NCBI GenBank assembly: GCA_029204225.1
Contig: CM055099.1
Location: 59,687,510 to 59,751,509 of the forward strand
From: Diphasiastrum complanatum
Lineage: Eukaryota > Streptophyta > Lycopodiopsida > Lycopodiales > Lycopodiaceae
DNA: 64,000 nt
Direction of reading: 5' to 3'
Shown here piece after piece: positions 46,452 to 60,894 of the stretch. The notes under the pieces were generated by a model that saw only the letters and a program-made list of their open reading frames with translations, searched no databases and was not told the DNA's origin. Position 1 is the first letter of the stretch; every line of letters begins with the position of its first letter. The translations under genes and the position numbers were made by a program.

Positions 46452-48380
46452 ATGGAAAGCCCATTCTTGTTGCTTATTAAGATCAAGGTGAGAAAGGACG
46501 AGAGGGTACGTGGTTATAACAAGCAACCCAAAAGTCTTAATACTGAATGCCCCACTCACTTAGCACTTGATCAGGCCGTGCTCATATGGTTCATGGCTGG
46601 CCTCCCGAAATCTATCAAGCATGAACTTAGACCGCCAGAAACCTACTCTACCTTATGTGATGCTATGGATGATGCATCCACGAAGAAGACGAAGGCTCCG
46701 ATGAAGAATATGAATCCTAACCTTTGCGAGCCATTGTTACTGACCAAAGCCATAGATCCCAAGGTTAAGGATCCTCCTATGATGTTTCCACACAATTGTT
46801 GTTGCAACAACTTGAGACCATGAACAAAACCAACCAAGAACAAGCTATCCAAAGATTTTAAACATAAATTGAAAAATGCCACACTACAAGGGCCTGCTGT
46901 CAATCAATTTCGCAGACGTGATAATGTTTGTTGTCTTACATGCCAACAAAATCACACTGCAAATGATTGCCCACATAATAGACAAATAGCCCAAAGGTTT
47001 TGCATTTTTTGCAATACCAATAACTACGATACATCCACTTGTATCTACAATCCAAGAATATAAGCCATTGCAAGACAATATCAATGGAGAATGCAACAAC
47101 AAGGTCCCCAAGTTACAAATTATCAGAGACCCATATTCCAACAGGCACCCCAACAATTCCTAGTGCTACCTAGACCCAATAATGTAGCACTAGCCTTAGT
47201 AGTGCGTCAACCTGGCCCTCAGATGAACCACCATATAATTTTAGCAAGTTTTGCCACAACAAGTCAAGATCCTCAACCCCAAATAGAATTCAGCTTTAAA
47301 AATATGTTCATACCCGAGGATCAAGGACTTCCATGTTTTTATTCAGATGCAACTGAAGCCTTTGTCTCTCCCTTGTTTACCTCTCAACAATGTTTCTATG
47401 AGAACAAAGCACCTATCCAGTCTTACGGCTATGGAGAGAACCACTGCATCATCGAGTGCTCATATAAAGGCACCTACACCCCCATCTATAAAAAAATGTG
47501 GCCATGGCCATTCTTACAAAGATTGCCCATCCCGACCAGTAGAGCCACAAGTTGATGCACATGTCAATCTCGCAACCATTGTACATGAAAGAAGAGCCAA
47601 GGTCACAAAACCAAAAGCCCAAGTCTACATTCAGACACGAGCCCAATGCTTGAAGGAAGCTCCAATGGTAGAGAGAGTTTTGAACGAGGAGCATAGTCAC
47701 CCCATACCATAAGCCATTACTCTAAATCCACGGGGCTAAGAGAGTATCCCAACCCTCAAAAGGAGAAGGATCGTTACATCAAGGTAAAAAAAGTGGATAC
47801 AAGAGGACAAAGCTAAGGCTCCCATTGGTGATCTCAACCGGCCAATAGAGCCCATGGAGTCAGATGAACACTCTGACCTAGATCGAATCACACTTGAGAA
47901 TAAAGATAGAGATGTGAGAGTTGATCCAAACACATGGACAATCAAGCCTGCCAGGTCACTAGAGGAGACAATTTCATCTACCACTAACCACACGATCGAT
48001 CGAGACCTGAAGAAGCGGTACAAGCCATTGGGAATTCATCAAGATTTTGAACTGATATCATCAATTGGATTGATGCCCTAGATACAATCGATTGTATGAG
48101 TTCCGTAAAAGGATCGATCTCCCTACTTCAAGAAACCAATTGAGAGCCCGAATTAAAACCCACAAACCGAGGACCTACCACCCTTGATGACAAGATCAAA
48201 ATTGGGATTAACATGGTTGAACTATCATGGCTCCCATTAGAACTGGCATTAGAATCTTGTGAAGAAGAGATCCCCCCATGGTGCTTAGTAATCACTCTAG
48301 ATGACAATGTTCTAAAGCAAAAGGACTTACATAAGGGTGACTTAGCTCTAATGTATCAGAGCAAGGTCATAAAACTTAGT
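46452..48380 (+). pseudogene. Gypsy relic G3: gag, protease tail and integrase tail, internally deleted
   Basis: Gag pieces (KDERVRGYNKQPKSL, VLIWFMAGLPKSIKHEL) are followed by CLTCQQNHTANDCP and CIFCNTNNYDTSTC knuckle-like segments, a Pro/Gln-rich region, a second Cys/His segment at 47490-47540, a protease-tail segment DVRVDPNTWTIKP (47915-47950), and then, within 400 bp, DLHKGDLALMYQSKVIK (48325-48375), which corresponds to the integrase C-terminus of G2. Reverse transcriptase, RNase H and the integrase core are absent. It resembles G2 in gag, protease and integrase tail, so it is a deletion derivative of that family. Confidence 0.7.
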
Positions 48381-51300
48381 TAATCGATCCACTACAACCC
48401 AAATATAATCATTTTACCGTTGGATTTTTGGAAGTCCAACTACAAAATCCATAGATATGCTTTTCCATTTCTTATCTAGGATATCTAACGGATGCAATAA
48501 ACCACCAACCTTATGGCGTTCAGCCTTTGCTAGTTGATAGGGCTTGCATTTAGCAACATATGACTCGACATATGGCTTGAGCTTTGGCCAATAAAATTCC
48601 CTCTTAACCAAGTCCAGAGTCATGTGTATACCGAGATGTCTTGCACAGGGTACGTCATGACATTCAAACAAAATCTTCCGTTTGAGCTCATCATCACCAG
48701 GTACGCAAAATTTTCCATTCCGAAATAGTAATCCATCTCGAATGGTGAACTGTTCCGCAATATTCTTATCTTTCTTAGTTAGTTGAGTCCCCTGTGTTTC
48801 TGACTCAACACTGTCCACATTTCTTCCAATCTGAACAATGTTCCAAATGTGACCAAAATGAGAACCGGATTCATATTTTTCTCTCAGCGAAAGATATAGA
48901 TCCGTAGAAATTTGGGTGAATGATAACTCGTTCAGTTCACCGATCCGACTAAGAGCATTTGCAACTTGATTAGAGATGTCGCTTATGTAACGGATTTCAT
49001 GATCGAATTCTTGCATCAATTCAGCCCATCGAGTTTTTTTCCCCCGAAGATCATGTTGATTACAAAAATACTTAAGAGGCTGGTCATCCGTATACACTAC
49101 AAACTTACTACCATACAAGTAGTGTCTCTAGGTTTTAAGTGCATGGACTACATCAAACAATTCCTTTTCGTGCGTAGTATAACGCATCTGAGGACTAGTG
49201 AATTTTTTGCTCTCAAATGCTAGTGGCTTGTCCATTTGTAATAGAACCGCTCAAACTGCAACATCACTTGCGTTTGTTCTCACAACGTAAGGTAAATCTG
49301 GATTTGCAATTTGTAACACGGGAGCTGAAACAATCATTGTTTTAAGTTTCTCAAAACATTGATTCAATTCCTCGTTCCAAACAACAAGCAGACTAAGTTG
49401 ATTCCTCCTTTTCTTTTATTAACAAATCCTTTTGTCAGATTATTAAGCGGTGCTGCTAACTTAGCATAATCCTCAATAAATTTCTTGAAGAAAAGTGTAA
49501 AACCTAAAAAAGACTTTACCTGCTTCACAGTTCCCGGAATTGGCCACTCAATCACAATCTTGATTTTATCTTCGACAATCTTGATCCCATTTACTGTGAT
49601 CTTATGACCGAGATAAAACAACTCTTGCTTAAAGAATTCACACTTAGACTCTTTAGCGTAGAGTAACTCCTGATAGAGTTTCATCAAGACAATTTTTAAG
49701 TGTTCTACATGTTCCACCAAGGATTTACTGTAAACGAGAATGTCGTATAAGAATACCACCACAAACTTCCCCATAAATGGACGAAACAAATCGTTCATCG
49801 TTTGCTGGAACGTTGCTGGAGCATTCATTAATCCAAACGGCAAAACTAGAAATTCATAATGACCAAATCTAGAACGAAATCCTGTCTTTTGAACATCTTT
49901 TGACTTAATCCTTATTTGATGGTACCCTGTTTTGAGATCCATCTTGGTGAAATACTGTGCTCCACCCAAGCGATCTACAAGGTCATCCATCCTGGGTAAT
50001 GGATATGTATTCTTAATAGTCACTTTATTAAGCCCCTTGTAATCCGTACACATCCAAAAACCTCCATCTTTCTTCGCTTTAAGAAGAACAGGAGCGCCCA
50101 TGGTGATTTACTAGGTTGTATATGTCTCATCCTCAGATAGTTTCTTATTTGATTTGAAATCTCTATCTCCTCTTTCTGAGAGAACCTATAAGGTTGTCTA
50201 GAGACAAGTTGACTTTCTGGAATTAACTCAAATCTGTGGTCTATTGACCTAGACGGTGGTAAACCATGAGGTAATTCAGATGGAAAAACATCCGTAAATT
50301 CATTTATGAGCTGTTCTTTCACTGCTTGTTCATGATCTAAATTTACTGAGTTAAGAATTGTTGAGAATTCACAACCATTTAGATTCATTTCAGGAACATC
50401 CACAACTGGAATAACATAAATTAAAAAAACTTCATACTCAGAATAATCCAATGATTCCATTTCATTAACTGTAGAAATATGATTCAACGGAAGTACAAAA
50501 TTACTGCCAAATAATGTAACTACCTTATCACCCTCCTTGAAAGTGAGAACATGCTTATCAAAATCAATTAACAGAGAAGGCGATTTACTAAATAACCATT
50601 CGTAACCTAAGATTAAATTAGTACGAGCTAGGTCTAAAATATGAAAATTAACTAATTCTGTGTGTCCTTGCATCAAAACTGGGAGCTTCGGAACTTTCAC
50701 ATTCCAAGTCTCCAACTCTGCTCTTGAAGCTAGATAAACTTTATATCTATGATTGCTGGCTTCAGTTTCCAAGATGAGTTTCTGCACAAGACAAGAATTA
50801 ATAAAATTATGAGTTGAACCACTGTCCAATAAAATACTCACTTCTTGATCTTTAACTGTGCCAATTACACAAAAAAGTTCATTAGGCAAGAAAGAAGTAG
50901 TACTAAAAGAATATTCACACTCACAATCCATCCGGTTAATTTTCAAAGTCTTACCTTTTCCTCCTGGGATTTCAATCATGTGAGCAGACACTTTCTTCCT
51001 TTCAAGACAAAATTTCATTATATGTCCAGGCTTCTTACAGACAAAACATAACTTTTCTCTTTTAGCCTTTTCCCGGGACATAGATTTCTGGAATCTCTTT
51101 CTCTTCGGCTTCCTGGGTTTCGATGCTGCTTGATCTAATTCGTCAAAATATTTTGCTTGGTTTGGACCGCGCTTCTTAACCTTCTTGGTTTTCAAGGTGG
51201 TTGGAATTTGCGCAAACTGCTTCCTGAACGCCACCACTGTAGAATCATATGCTTTCGCAATCCAAAACGCATCCTCGAGGCTTTGAAGCACATTTCACCT

Positions 51301-51774
51301 ACATTCGTTCTAATAGTCGGCTGGCAAACCTAGGACAAACTGCCATAATGCCAACTTCGCATCGAATGATTGAACCCTATTCCATAGGTCCATGAATTTC
51401 TGGATATAAGAGTCTAAACTCTTTGTACCCATCTTGCAGTTCACAAACTTCAGGTAGTAGTCCACGTCATCAGCAACTACAAAAGCTTTCTTGAAAACTT
51501 TTGCAAACGCATCCCAAGTATTTGGCTTCACCGGTAAATCTCGCCACCAAGATGACGCTTTGTCGCGTAAGAACAACATGACACTTTCAATTTTCTTCTC
51601 ATCAGGAACACCGTGCAAATTGAAGTAACTATTCCACTTGGCCAGCCAGTCCTCGATGACCTCAGGTTTCTTCTCCTTCTTCTGGCCCGCATAAACCTCC
51701 GGTTGAAACCCGAGATTGGGTGAAGACATCAATTTGACTTGATTCAAAAGAACCTCCATTTGTTGATCTCTCAT
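48381..51774 (-). pseudogene. Chromovirus-like gypsy element G4: gag to integrase core, truncated
   Basis: Gag at 51774-51310 (WRDLPVKPNTWDAFAKVF). 51291-50020 carries an intact CCHC knuckle (CFVCKKPGHIMKFC), protease VSILLDSGSTHNFI, and the RT start DHRFELIPESQLVSRQPYR. RT at 50101-49364 has MDLKTGYHQIRIK and LPFGLMNAPATFQ, but the catalytic box reads FLYDILVYS instead of the usual FLDDI, so the first catalytic Asp is lost. RNase H and the integrase zinc region lie at 49118-48414; the last Cys pair reads CKPYQ, so one zinc ligand is missing. Integrase stops at about DYIWVVVDRLTKF near 48381, where it meets G3. Confidence 0.85.
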
Positions 51775-53330
51775 CTGATTACATTATTCAAATCATTGAG
51801 TGCCGTAATCAACTGTTGACAAATCACCATATAAGATGACACACTTGAATTTACAGCTTGATTTGAAGTTTCTTCAGCCATCTCGATATATCTATTCTGG
51901 AAATTACTAAATTTAGTTAATACTCAGATTAACTCATAGTGAAGTACCGTTGACCAAAAACTGACTGAAATTGACTCCAACATGGTCAAATCACTATCTT
52001 TAGTCAATTTCATAGATATTACTAGAAACTGGAAAAAACTAAAAATTTCGAGTTTTCGCACTTTTAAATTTTTCTAAAATTTTACGTTTTCTAAAAATTC
52101 ATAAAAAATCACTATCGGTTACTAAGCAATCAAAATCGAAAATTCGATTTATTGTTCGATTCTTAATTTTACTTTGTTAATGTCCCTTAGGCATGCAAGA
52201 CATGTGACATTAAACTGATTTTTTTTACTTTACAGAATTTTACGTAAAAATTCAGTTCTACGGAAATAGTCAGCTATAAAATCCAGTTTTGTATCTAATC
52301 ATCAGAGTACATGCGTATGACCACTCAAAACAAATCTAAACTACTCATGCATGTTAGAATCACTATGAGAAACCACATGCAGACATTCCATGCAAGCACA
52401 ATACCTCAAAAATAGGAAATTGTCATGCATGCAATCAGAACAATTGAAAATTTACCAATTTTGCTCACAAAATTGCAAAACTTCAGATGCTCATATCTTT
52501 GGCTACAGGACACCAAATTGGGTGCTATAATGCTCAATACAGAGGGAGATATAGTGAACAAAACACTTGCCATGTCATCCTACCACCTAGGACTCACACA
52601 TGTGAGTTCAGAACAGCCAAGCTATAGGAGGGCACACGTTTTCAAGGTCAATATGTTCAAAAACATGCAAACACTCAACCAAGCCTAAAAGTGATGATCC
52701 AAACATTCTTAGATGGTCTCTAAGAGTTCCATGAAGCCTTCATATAGATCCTATGAAGCAGTATGGGCTGAGAACCATGAATTCTTGGTTTTTAGAAGTC
52801 AAAATTGCTACAAACTTGATGAAATTGAAGCATAAGCCTCTACCCATCAATTTACAGGCCTGATAGCTTTTAGGGAAGGTAAAAAGAAATACAAAACATG
52901 CTGGAAAAAATCCAGAATGATCCCCTTATGGATTTAGAGAAATCCATCCCCCAAAATTCATCAAAGTTGGTCAATTTTTGACACTTTTTCACTTCCTACA
53001 AACCCAATCGCTAGAATTCTTGGCTCTAACTTCTAGGACAGCTTCAAAAGACTATGATTCATCATTTTTCAGCTTCAATTGATCTTCAACAACCTCCTAC
53101 CATCCAATTTTATGAAAAAACAAGCAAAAATCATGAATTTTAGCCCTTTCTAGGTTTTTTCGTATTCACGCTTAAGACATCTCGAGACCTTTACAACAAC
53201 GAAACTTCGTTGTTTGTGGAATTCTAATGTGGATGATGCATCTACCCCGGTTTAAGCGAATGTTCATTTATCTATGTAATGAATCTAATCCGTTTTAGGG
53301 TTTAACGTTTGAGTATATTTAACTAAGCTT
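51775..53330. other. G4 leader and probable LTR remains, no gene seen
   Basis: The region lies upstream of G4 gag on the minus strand. It is AT-rich without supported ORFs. No clear LTR borders or primer site were recognised. Confidence 0.4.
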
Positions 53331-55798
53331 ATGATGCAGGTTTAACCACATCGGGTTACAACGCATGTTATATTTGTGGCCACTTTTGGAGGGTCGACAT
53401 AGCACAAATATGTTAAAAAAAGTGGTGTACAAAAATCATCGTAAATACTTGTCGCCTGATCATCCTTTTCGAAGGTTGAATAGGCGATTTTTTGGAGGGC
53501 GAGGAGATAATCCTCTAACTACACCACCACCTCCACGCATGGGAGTAGCGGAATGGCATGGTGAATTGCTTAAACATCACGACGTTAATTCTTCATGGAA
53601 TGAATCCATTGATGGCATGAAACGGTTGTCTATTTTTCATAAATTACCCTATTGGAGAAATTTATTGATAAACCATCTATAAAATCCTATGCACATATTC
53701 AAAAACATCGATGAATCCTTATGGAACCACATCATTGGCATAAAAGACAACTTCGCAGTTCGTAAAGATCTACAAGTGGCCGATGTGAAAAGACCCTATT
53801 GGATTCAATACACCGAAGGTAGAGATGAGATTCTACCTAGCGTGCCGTGGATTCTTACAAAAGAGCAACTCTCATATGTTAAACATGTCATAAAACAAAT
53901 GAGAACTCCAATAGGCTATGCACATTCTTTATGCAAGTCATTTACCAAAGATGGTAGATTAAGTGGATTGAAATTACATGATTGGCATAAGATGTTGCAA
54001 TTCATACGTCCACTTTCTATTTGAGGTCTCTTCAATGATGACGTACAAAATACGCTTTACAATTTGTCATCGATGATTAGGTTTGTATATTTCTTTAAGC
54101 ACTTGTATAAATATGTGTTATTTCAAATCTTTTATGTGTTAAACAACCTAATGTACTATCAATCTTGCAGGTGGATTTCCTCAAAAGAAATAAAAAATAG
54201 TGAATTGGATTCCATGAAAATGCAAATGATCAAAATGGTATGTTTGTTGGAAAGAGATTTTCCAACTTCCTTTTTGGATATACAAGTTCATCTTCTAATG
54301 CATTTGGTCGAAGAAGTATCAATTGCAGGAGCTGTGCACATGAGATGGATGTTCTACCTTGAGCGCTTTATGAAAGTTTTGAAGGGCTTTGTGAGACAAA
54401 AGGCAAGGCCAGAAGGTAGCATTGCAGAAAGTTGTCTTGTATAGGAATCTTTGTTTTATATCATCGAAATAATCTCACAATTGCATCCTGCAAGTCAAAA
54501 ATGTGGTGTGAAGAAGAAGATGAACATGTTAAGGGTGAAGTACCACAAGAAAATGGTGTGCAAAAACGACTTTCACCTCAATTAAAAGAAAAAAATGACA
54601 CATTCATTTTATATAATTGTGGACAAATGGAAAGTGGATTTCAAGGTATGAAGAAGCCAAAAAGGAAAGAAACGTAACATTGAAACGAAGAAGAAATATC
54701 AATCAAAGAAGACGGAGGGCGTTGGAGAACGACAAACCTTTGGAGCCTTTACCTTCAAAATGCTCTCGTGAATGGGTTTTTGATACGATGCTAAAAGCAT
54801 CCAAAAACGGAGAAGAAGTGACCGAATTAGAATGGAAATTTGTTCGCGGATGTGGATGGAAGGTTAGTGTAATATTGTTTTTGTACTACTCAATATAGTA
54901 TTTCTAATTACACACATTTGTTTTTTTTTTTTGTGTGTGTGTGTTTTAGTATACATCATACACTGTCATGTGGGCATATGGACACCATTACCGTGTTGAG
55001 AGTTGACAACAAGCGACGTACATATGATTGTGGTATAATGGCCAACTTTCAAGAGAGTCGTTCTAGTGCGAGGGACCCTAATGTCATTTTGGACGACCTA
55101 GACTATGTCGGCACATTGCAACATATTTATGAAGTCGATTACGAGACTAATTTTTGACGTAAAATGGTTTAAGGTCATCTATCGTGGAAGCAACGCCACG
55201 ATTAGAAATGATAACTCAAAGTTTTTCCAAATCGACTCAACAAAATGTATATCGATGGACTCTCATGACACTTTAGTATTGCCACGACATTGCGAACAAG
55301 TGAGACTCTAAAATTTCAATGTCATTAATATTCGCAATCCAATTATTTATGTATCAATCTTATAAGACTAACTTAATTTTTTTTAATTCTTTGGCAGATT
55401 ATATTCCATCCAGATTGAATAGACCCAAGATGGTGGTATGTGATCCAACTTAATACAAAAAAACGATGCGTGTTTGAAGGAAAAGATATTGTTGAATTGG
55501 ATACACACGACGAACCACCACCCAATTTTGACGACGTTTTGGAAGAACCTGAACCGCTTATCCAAACTCCAAATGATGTCAAATGATGGGAGAAGGAGGT
55601 ACAAATGAAAATGATGAGATTCCTACGATCGTACAAGACCAAATTGGGGGTAATTTGAGGCCCCCACGTTTGGATGAGATAGAATCAGAAGAAGAGGAGA
55701 TTGAATATGAGAGTAGCTCACATAATCAAAGAGACACGATTGAAAATTTACGATTATACCTAGACCCAAACATACAATTACCATCAAACACTATCTAG
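53331..55798 (+). pseudogene. CACTA (En/Spm) transposase TNP2-type, 3' half with introns
   Basis: The plus strand holds the C-terminal half of a TNP2-family (Transposase_21) protein: YNACYICG after an acceptor at about 53340, YLSPDHPFRRLNR, SIFHKLPYWRNLLI-NHL, MHIFKNIDESLWNHIIG, then the DUF4218-type block (FPTSFLDIQVHLLMHLVEE, MRWMFYLERFMKVLKGFVR, KARPEGSIAES) and the DUF4216-type block (YETNFDVKWFKVIYRG, DPRWWYVI-type end). Introns are still visible: GT...AG pairs at 54081-54170, 54863-54949 and 55300-55397 join matching frames. Frameshifts near 53400 and 53680 and stops make it a relic. The N-terminal catalytic half is absent on the left. It mobilises CACTA elements by cut and paste. Neither TIR was recognised. 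Confidence 0.8.
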
Positions 55799-55838
55799 TC
55801 ATCTACTACTCTAAATCTTAATCAAAACACACTCACAC

Positions 55839-57528
<1,690 letters not shown>

Positions 57529-57529
57529 G

Positions 57530-57541
57530 GTATCAGAGCCA
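57530..57541 (+). promoter_or_regulatory. Primer-binding site for initiator tRNA-Met
   Basis: TGGTATCAGAGC is the canonical plant LTR-retrotransposon primer site complementary to the 3' end of tRNA-iMet. It marks the left end of internal sequence of element G5. Confidence 0.85.
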
Positions 57542-57893
57542 ATGTCTATTATTATTATTTTCTGTAAAGTTGATGTGAGGGCCATGTGAATACATTCTCG
57601 AATCAAAGGCCAATACACAGGAATTTGTATGTTTACTTTCGAATAGATTTTCCTTCCGTTTGAATTTCTTTTTTCTTACAAGATCTCTTTAATATTAGAG
57701 CTAATAGACTCCATTTGGGGGATCCTCGAGAATTGGATCTCCAACTTGCTTTCTATTTTAGAGACAATACTTTGTTAATGCGAGCTTCTATCTTCCTTTT
57801 TGGAGAATGGCATTTCTCTGAATCTTCAGTCTATTCGTACTTTTTGCCTTGAGTTTGTGTATCATAGGTGAATTCCAAAAACTCCAATAAAAA

Positions 57894-58160
57894 ATGGATA
57901 GCTCCTCACGAGGCTCTTCAAGCTCCTCTTCATCTATGTCGTCATCTCCTCATGTTTCCTCCAAGTCAACTTCCTCTACTCGATCTAGGAAAAGGAGGTT
58001 TGCTAAGATTGATAATAAACTTTTTAAGTTTTCTAAGTTTGATGGAGATAGTAGCAACGAAGAGAGTTTGCTTGCCTGGATTCGAAATCTTGATACTTTC
58101 TTTGAGAAAAGTAGATACTCAAATCATTCCAAGATTTTGATCATTAACCTGTTAATTTGA
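57894..58160 (+). pseudogene. G5 Gag N-terminus, truncated
   Basis: An 88-codon ORF with a Ser-rich start followed by KLFKFSKFDGD and LLAWIRNLDTFFEKSRYS, the start of the retrotrans_gag fold in chromovirus-type gypsy elements. It begins about 350 bp after the primer site, as expected, and stops at 58160, beyond which no gag or pol follows. The element is truncated. Confidence 0.65.
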
Positions 58161-59429
58161 CTTTTCTAGAGACCCCATTGATCCATCTAGATGTCCTATA
58201 ATCTTATAAGAAAATGTCCTTCACTACCAAAGACTAGAAAATCCATTCATTTGGATGACTGACATGTCTTTCAGATGGATATACCAACTCCACACATGAC
58301 TTAAACAAAAAGTCAACTCCACACATGACTTTGTGATTCAAACAAAAGGTCAACATGGTTCACCATCACAATATCAACCTACCTAGGTTAGTGATAAATT
58401 TATAAATCTCTTCTCATCTGAGGGCATGAATTTTAGGGATAAGCTCATGTCACCATTGCACATGCTCAATGTGATCCATACATCATCCCAAACTTGTGGA
58501 TAATCTCATGGTTGTGAAAATATTTTTTATGAATTCCACTAAATGAATTTCTCTAAATGAATTCCATTCAAAAGATTAATTTCTGGTACTAAGCAATTAT
58601 TCCCATGAATTTTCAAAAAATTCTAATCACAAAATACGTTTACAAGGCACACTTACTATTTATGATGTCCACTCTACTTCCTCCCTTAGGATTTTCTGTC
58701 CCCTGAATATCTCATTATGCTAAAGTACAAAGAAGATTCAGAGACATAGTAAATGTAAATTGAATAACCGTAGATTTTTTTTTTAAAATTTTTCATTTCC
58801 ATGAGCAAATTATCCTATAACTAGGTTGAATCCACAAAAATCACCGAGCATAAATGTTTAATAACACTAGTCTAAACTTTTGTCTATACTCAACCATAGG
58901 ATTCAACTCATGAATTGAATTCAGTTTTTCAACTTTAAATAGTTCTTATCACTTACAACTTTTCTCATACCAAAGATAACACCTGAGGATTATTTTTCTT
59001 TTTTATTAACTGACTTGTCATTACTCCGTCTACATCTAAAACATGTCAAAAACTTTGAAAATGAAATTACATGAATGTGAAACCCCTCAAATCAGATTTC
59101 AATAACTTCTAAACAATATCTAGCCAGATCCTTTGCCTGTATAAAGAGTCCAATCCCCATTCATTTTGTCTGGTCGTTGCCTCATAGTACATGGACTTGG
59201 ACTTTACGATTCAATAATTCATAGACAAAATTTTTTTGATCAAAGATTTAGTTTTCTAAAGACTTATATGAAAACATACACATTAAAACTCACACTTTGG
59301 GCATTTTGCAAAGAAACTCCAAAGGGCCTAAAGCCTTCCTCTATGTACTACATATATGACTAAGATAAAAAAATTCACACTTTGGGCATTCCGAAAAGAA
59401 ACTTCAAAGGGCCTAATTTGCTACTATTC
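58161..59429. other. AT-rich DNA, no gene seen; one 47-bp direct repeat
   Basis: No supported ORF. A segment CACACTTTGGGCATT...AAAGGGCCTAA is present at about 59290 and 59372. Confidence 0.5.
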
Positions 59430-60780
59430 AGGCACTGGAACGACTCCATCCACATGCCCGTGATAGTTTCCCTTTGTTTGTGGATAACTTTCAGCCTGAT
59501 TTTGATCTCCAATTGTAGCTGCTCATTTTGTTAGAGCTTTTCTTTGTAGCCCTCGCCTCTTTGTTGGTGGACCTGTGGGGATGGTCTTTGAGCACCTACG
59601 TGATTGTTTTGCTCCTAAAAATTATGTTGTTGGCTTTGACCTTATTTTAAAGGTGTGCTCCTTTATTGCTTGTGGGCAGATTCCTCCTTCTATTGCTCAT
59701 ATAGTGGGTGCTGCTCGTCTTTTAGCCTTAGATAACCCCCCTCTAGTGGTGTGCATCCCATCGTGGTGGGTGAATGTTTATAAATGAGATGTTACCATTA
59801 TTTCTTCTACTAAGAGAACTCGACCAGGAGATCCCTGGACCTCTCTTCGCTTTGATACATTATCATGCCTTGTGTGTTACCACTATAGCTTTGTCCTGTT
59901 GTCCATTTCCCTTCATTACATATGATAGTATTGTGGAATCTACTAGTGGTCATTTCCATTTTTTTTGCATTTCTCAAGGCAACTCTAGTAGATTTCTCCA
60001 TCCTTGTAGGGTTCATTACTCTTGAGCATGACATTAAGGTGCTTGGTGTTCCCATTGGTTCTCCTAAAACTCCTTGCTTTTGAAATTTTGACTCAATGCT
60101 TTGCCCAACCCGACTATCTTCTACGTTGTGTTTCTCTTTCACCTGATGTATTATCATTACTACAAAATTTTGATGATACTTTACTGAGAATATTTGGTCG
60201 ACTTTTGGGGCAGACACTTTTGATACATGTGAAGTCAAGTTTTCTAGAAAACCAATTTCTCTTCGTGCTTCTTTGACTTTGAAACTTTGGTGGCAAATTG
60301 ACAATTAGTTTTTAGAAGAATCTCATGGAGCATGTTCACTCTTATTCCTTCACTCAACTTATCAATGATTCACCATTTGATGCACTTCGGGCTTGTTTTC
60401 TTTCATGTGCTGGTCTAGGTGCGGGGGCTTGGTTGGTTGCACGTCTAGTTCTTTCACTCTTGCGACTTTCCTCTAACTTGTTTATCATTGCCCTTCGTAC
60501 CAGACCGGGGCTTTCACATCCAGTGCTAAATGCTCTCTAAGTGTTCATGTGGTCATTTGTTGGATTTTTTGAGTACTTATCTTATGTAGTGGCCCTTAGG
60601 TGGAGATAATATAATATCACATGATTCCATTCGCGATGTTTTTGCTGTTATTGTTTATGATAGCGGTTTTCATGTTATTCGAGAATAGAACACACATTTT
60701 GCCAAGGCCATCTTTGTAGTCATCTTGTTAACGTGTAGACCTTGTTGTTTAGCGTGAGGGGACCACACTCTGCATATTAG
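59430..60780 (+). pseudogene. Degraded non-LTR-type reverse transcriptase relic
   Basis: Plus-strand frames, broken by many stops, carry GPVGMVFEHLRDCF, CGQIPPSIAHIVGAARLLALD with VRPIVVGE-like remains, EHDIKVLGVPIGSP, then RTRPGLSHPVLNAL, KCSCGHLLDFLSTYLM-like Cys/His text and SHDSIRDVFAVI-DSGFHVIRE. In order these match, as I recall, the RT palm and a C-terminal Cys/His plus nuclease-like segment of a plant/protist RT family ending in 'HDAIRD...GFHV.RE' motifs. Family placement is from memory and tentative. No LTR, tail or target duplication seen. Confidence 0.5.
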
Positions 60781-60894
60781 CTTAACTACTTTTCTTGTCA
60801 TTCGACATTATCTTCATGAATTCTCATCCTTTTGTATTTTTTTTGTGGATTTTCCCGTCTTTTTTTTATAATAAAAGTGGGATATTTTTGTATA

